A stretch of DNA of 64,000 nt, from assembly GCF_002563855.1 (NCBI RefSeq), contig NZ_PDJQ01000001.1, positions 434,001 through 498,000 of the forward strand. Direction: 5' to 3'. This document shows, piece after piece, positions 60,706-64,000 of this stretch (positions are counted from its first letter, which is position 1; each line of letters begins with the position of its first letter). The notes under the pieces were generated by a model, which did not search any database, was not told where the DNA came from, and worked only from the letters and a program-made list of their open reading frames with translations. Source of the DNA: Tepidiforma thermophila (lineage in GTDB: Bacteria; Chloroflexota; Dehalococcoidia; Tepidiformales; Tepidiformaceae). Made by a program: the position numbers and the translations under genes.

Positions 60706-62661
60706 ATGAACTTCACACGGCGCACACTGCTCGGCCTGTGCCTCGCCGCAGGCCTCGCGGCAGCCGCCGCCTGCACCGATGCCGTGCCCGGGGGCAGCGG
60801 CGCCGGGCCCGCTGCCGCCCCCGGGCCGCTCCTCTTCGGCATCGGCATCCACATCGAGCCGATGGGCACCACGGCCCAGGGCTTCTCCACCGGCGGCCCA
60901 TCCGGCACCGGCGCCGCCATCGACTACAACCGGCCGGACGCCTTCGCCCGCGCGGCCGCGGACATCGAGGCCGTCGCGGCGATCGTGGAGCACCACGGCG
61001 GCACGTTGACCGTCCAAACGCAATCGCCGTTCACGACGACGGCGATCGCAACCGGGTCGACCGTGCTCGCCGACCTCGAGGAGCGCGGCCACGAAGTGGG
61101 CCTCCACTTCCACGAGGACGCGCATCTCGGCAAGGATTCCTCCAGCGTGCCGGTCGAGACCTGGTGCGCCGTGATGGCGGAGGAGATCGGCTACATCCGG
61201 CAGGCCGGCGTCGAGCGGGTGGAATACTGGAGCGGCGGCAATCTCTTTCCCGGGGTGTTCGAGGCCGCCGCCTGCGCCGGCCTCTCGGTGAACAGCGACT
61301 GGAAAAACCCGCGGACGCAGACGACCCCGGCGGAGATCGCCGGCACGGTCCCCTGGCGGCCGGCGGGCGGCACCGATGGCAGCGATTTCTCGGCCTTCCT
61401 GGCGCACGACCCCGACGGGCCGGTCGTCTTCCTCCCCGAGGGCAGCTACGACCGCACCGATTACGCCTCCGGCCGGCGGACGAGCAGCGACGAGGAGTAC
61501 TTCGCCTACCTCGCTGAGCGGCTCCGGGCTTCGGTGGAGAGCGCCGTGCCGGGGACCGTGAACGTCTTCCACTTCACTATCCACCCCGGCGAGTTCCGCG
61601 GGGCGCCCGGCACGAGCGAACCGTTCGCGCTGATCGACCGGTTCCTGGCGGAGGTGGTCGACCCGCTCGTCGCCGAAGGGAAGGTGCAGTGGGCGACCTA
61701 CAGCGAGATGGCCGCGGCCTACGAAGTGTGGGAGGAGGCCCACCCGGGCCAGGACGCCCGCACCACCGCCCCGGCCGCGACCGCCACCGCCGCGACGGCC
61801 GCTGCTCCGACAGCAGCCGCCCCGGCAGGGCAGCCGACCCGCCCCGCCCCGGGCGGCCAGGCGCCCGGCCAGCAGCTGCCCGGCACGGTGCGGCCCAACC
61901 TCGCCTACCCCACCGAGGGCGGCACGCAGCCGTTCGACCTCTACCTGCCCGAGCGCCAGAACGGCGCGCTCATCGTCTACGTGCACGGCGGCGGCTGGAC
62001 CTCGGGGACACGGCGGCCCGGCCAGCTGACCGACCTCTTCGCGGAGCTGCTCCGGCGGGGGTACACGATCGCCGCGATTGACTACCGGCTCGCGCCGCAG
62101 TACCCCTTCCCTGCCCAGTCGGTCGACGTGGCGAACGCGGTGGCGTACCTGAAGGCGCACGCGGCCGAGTACGGCATCGACCCGGCCCGGGTCGGGCTGA
62201 TCGGCGGGAGTGCGGGCGGCCACCTGGTGGCGCTCCACGGCACGACCGGCGGGCAGGGGTTCGTCACCATCGGCGGCGATGCGGGCGTGGCCGCAGTCGT
62301 GGACCTCTACGGCCCGGCCGACCTCTCGGACGAGTTCCCGGGCGCGAGCGCGGCTATCCTGCAGACGGTGTTCGGCGCCTCCAGCCGCTCCGACCCCGTG
62401 GTCCGGGCGGCGAGCCCCATCACCCATGTCTCGGCGGGCGACCCGCCGTTTCTCCTGGTCCACGGCGAGGAGGACCCCCTGGTGCCGATTCAGCAGAGCG
62501 AGGAGTTCGCAGCCGCGCTCCAGGCGGCGGGAGTCGAGGCGACGCTTGTGCGGGTGGCAAACGCCGGGCACGGGTTCGTGCCGGAGGGCGGGCAGCCGAG
62601 CCCCTCGGGGGCGGAGCTGACCCGGATCATGGCCGACTTCTTCGACGCCCACCTCCGCTGA
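60706..62661 (+). CDS. Tat-type lipoprotein, deacetylase-like domain fused to alpha/beta hydrolase
   Basis: 651 residues. The N-terminus NFTRRTLLGLCLAAGL is twin-arginine-like and runs to AAAAACTD, a lipobox. Residues 40-350 resemble a NodB-like polysaccharide-deacetylase fold (HEVGLHFHEDAHLGKD, FHFTIHPGEF). A 45-residue Ala/Pro/Thr linker follows. Residues 400-650 are an alpha/beta hydrolase of the BD-FAE/HSL type: IVYVHGGGWTSGTRRPG, LIGGSAGGHLVAL (Ser nucleophile), GEEDPLVP and NAGHGFVP. It may remove acyl or acetyl groups from a surface glycan. The gene is monocistronic. Confidence 0.82.
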   Translation: MNFTRRTLLGLCLAAGLAAAAACTDAVPGGSGAGPAAAPGPLLFGIGIHIEPMGTTAQGFSTGGPSGTGAAIDYNRPDAFARAAADIEAVAAIVEHHGGTLTVQTQSPFTTTAIATGSTVLADLEERGHEVGLHFHEDAHLGKDSSSVPVETWCAVMAEEIGYIRQAGVERVEYWSGGNLFPGVFEAAACAGLSVNSDWKNPRTQTTPAEIAGTVPWRPAGGTDGSDFSAFLAHDPDGPVVFLPEGSYDRTDYASGRRTSSDEEYFAYLAERLRASVESAVPGTVNVFHFTIHPGEFRGAPGTSEPFALIDRFLAEVVDPLVAEGKVQWATYSEMAAAYEVWEEAHPGQDARTTAPAATATAATAAAPTAAAPAGQPTRPAPGGQAPGQQLPGTVRPNLAYPTEGGTQPFDLYLPERQNGALIVYVHGGGWTSGTRRPGQLTDLFAELLRRGYTIAAIDYRLAPQYPFPAQSVDVANAVAYLKAHAAEYGIDPARVGLIGGSAGGHLVALHGTTGGQGFVTIGGDAGVAAVVDLYGPADLSDEFPGASAAILQTVFGASSRSDPVVRAASPITHVSAGDPPFLLVHGEEDPLVPIQQSEEFAAALQAAGVEATLVRVANAGHGFVPEGGQPSPSGAELTRIMADFFDAHLR

Positions 62662-62669
62662 GGGGCGGC

Positions 62670-63908
62670 TCAGGCGCGCCAGAGGGCGTCGATCGGCAGC
62701 GCGCAGAGCCGGTCGCCGGCGGGCAGCGGCTCGGGCGCGGGCGAGAGGACGGCGCCGGCCGCGAACCGGGGGCCGAGCTCGTCGCGGAGGGCGGCGAGGG
62801 CGCGGAAGTCGCGGCGCGACGGCCGGGCGGCAGCCTTCACTTCGAGGGCGGCGACCCGGCCGTCCGGCGCTTCGAGGACGAGGTCGATTTCGAGGCCGCC
62901 GTAGGTGCGCAGGTAGGCAACGGAGGGGCCGGTGGCGCTCCAGGCCGCCTGCTTCCGCACCTCGCCGACGACGAACGCTTCGAGCAGCTGGCCGGCGGCC
63001 TCGGGCACGAGCGGGACGCGGGCGGCGGCCGCCTCGGCGAGGGCGGCGGTCAGGCCGGAATCGGCGAGGTAGAACTTCGGGCTCTTCGTGAGCCGCGCCG
63101 AGAAGTTCGTGGACCAGGCCGGGAGCGGCGCGAGCAGGTAGAGCGTCTCGAGGTGGCGGAGGTAGCGGGAGACGGTCGAGACAGGGAGCTGGAGGTCCTG
63201 GGCGAGGCCGGCCGCGTTGGCGACGCTGCCGACCCTGCCGGCGAGCAGGCGGAGGAGCGCCGGGAGCGCGTGGACGTGCTCGATCGCGCTGAGGTCGCGC
63301 AGGTCGCGGCGGATGATGGTATCGAGGTAGGAGGCGAACCAGCGGCGGCGGCGCGCGGGCGAGGGCCGGCCGACGACCTCCGGGTAGCCGCCGACCTCGG
63401 CGCGGCGGAGGTACTCCTCGCGGGAGAGGGCGGAGGGCGGGAGGGCGCCGGGGAGCTCGCCGGCGAAGAGGGCATCGATGAACCGTTCGCGGGTGCCTTC
63501 GAGCTCGCCCTGGCTGAGCGTCTGGAGTTCGAGGATTTCGACGCGGCCGGCGAGGGAATCGGCGACCTTCGGGAGGGCGAGGAAGTTGGCCGAGCCGGTG
63601 AGGAGGAAGCGGCCGGGGCGGTTGTCGGCATCGACCGCCTGCTTGATGGCGAGGAGGAGCTCGGGCAGGCGCTGGGCCTCGTCGATGACGAGCGGCTGGA
63701 GGTCGGCCTGGCGGACGAAACCGGCCGGGTCGGCGCGGGCGAGGTCGAGGGTGAGCGGGTCATCGAGGGAGAGGTAGCGGCGGCCGGTCGCCTCGGCGAA
63801 GGCCCGGGCGAGGGTGGATTTGCCGCACTGGCGGGGGCCGGCGAGGTAGACGACGCGCGTATCGCTGAGGGCTTCGCGCAGGAGGGGCTCGATGTTCCGC
63901 CGGTACAT
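62670..63908 (-). CDS. DUF4143/AAA_14-family ATPase
   Basis: 412 residues. Walker A is LAGPRQCGKSTLARAFA, Walker B PLVIDEAQRLPEL, then the sensor LLTGSANFLAL. A DNA-binding-like wHTH region (VANAAGLAQDLQLPVSTVSRYL) and the PD-(D/E)xK-like DUF4143 tail (GGLEIDLVLEAPDGRVAALEVKAA) complete the family plan. Its function is unsettled; it often behaves as a mobile, self-standing gene. ATG 63908 is used. The preceding gene ends 9 bases away. Confidence 0.92.
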   Translation of the reverse strand: MYRRNIEPLLREALSDTRVVYLAGPRQCGKSTLARAFAEATGRRYLSLDDPLTLDLARADPAGFVRQADLQPLVIDEAQRLPELLLAIKQAVDADNRPGRFLLTGSANFLALPKVADSLAGRVEILELQTLSQGELEGTRERFIDALFAGELPGALPPSALSREEYLRRAEVGGYPEVVGRPSPARRRRWFASYLDTIIRRDLRDLSAIEHVHALPALLRLLAGRVGSVANAAGLAQDLQLPVSTVSRYLRHLETLYLLAPLPAWSTNFSARLTKSPKFYLADSGLTAALAEAAAARVPLVPEAAGQLLEAFVVGEVRKQAAWSATGPSVAYLRTYGGLEIDLVLEAPDGRVAALEVKAAARPSRRDFRALAALRDELGPRFAAGAVLSPAPEPLPAGDRLCALPIDALWRA

Positions 63909-64000
63909 GGCGGAAATCTTACCACGGCGTGACCGATTTTCGCGCACAGGACGGCCGCGCCGCGCCCGCAGCGGGGCCGCAGGGGGCGAACCGCGGTCAG
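63909..64000. other. No gene seen at the right edge
   Basis: 92 bases with an AT-rich patch (GGAAATCTTACC) just before the ATPase start that may hold its promoter. Nothing else is recognisable. Confidence 0.4.

Overview
The window is 64 kb of very GC-rich (about 70 percent by eye), densely packed bacterial chromosome. Gene content is mostly housekeeping. GTG and TTG starts are common, Shine-Dalgarno sites are purine-rich, and stop/start overlaps (TGATG, ATGA, GTGA) are frequent. High GC, a GerW/YtfJ-like protein, a glycine-rich RRM protein, ChrA, dodecin, a PAS histidine kinase next to a degenerate OmpR-type regulator, and virus-like tail genes of a kind I associate with Chloroflexota all fit a Chloroflexota bacterium, perhaps near Tepidiforma in the Dehalococcoidia. 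That placement is inference from gene content, not a phylogeny.

Layout. 1-9.9 kb: an MFS fragment, a cupredoxin lipoprotein, an alkyl-sulfatase-like metallo-beta-lactamase, purF, cysE, lysA, a kinase/regulator pair and cobyrinate a,c-diamide synthase. 10-20 kb: a chemoreceptor behind a 22-bp hairpin, a GerW-like protein, infA, an RRM protein, a heptanucleotide tandem array, panD-panB-panC behind a folded leader, a hemerythrin-like gene behind a c-di-AMP (ydaO/yuaA) riboswitch, cysS and a lytic transglycosylase. 20-23 kb: a compact three-gene cassette with two BrxC/BrxD-like (DUF2791-type) proteins, the most unusual content here. 23-29 kb: dodecin, a manganese-riboswitch-controlled GDT1/TMEM165 exporter, an ABC exporter operon, chromate transporter and pyrophosphatase. 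28.5-33 kb: a virus-like protein, a GmrSD-like DUF262/DUF1524 nuclease, an ABC-F ATPase and a second, 45-copy heptamer array. 33-41 kb: an alkyl-DHAP-synthase-like flavoprotein, ferredoxin, lipid kinase, sulfur carrier, a multi-PAS kinase and an HDOD-GGDEF protein. 41-48 kb: virus-like tail genes, NhaA, two related glycosyltransferases and superoxide dismutase. 48-64 kb: a second chemoreceptor, Na/Pi symporter, a PI-PLC membrane protein broken by an in-frame TGA, ruvA, mutM, a catalytically dead-looking APH-fold protein, a reduced methyltransferase-like protein, a deacetylase-hydrolase fusion and a DUF4143 ATPase.

How they work together. Clear units are panDBC (pantothenate), the ABC exporter operon (26460 to 24453), the kinase/regulator pair (8446 to 5866), the cassette 20315-23266, and the overlapping glycosyltransferases. 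Three leaders look like RNA control elements: c-di-AMP at 17182-17315, Mn2+ at 23715-23866, and an unassigned one before panD. No tRNA, rRNA, CRISPR array, insertion sequence or replication origin was recognised. All family assignments come from reading motifs; no database search was run.
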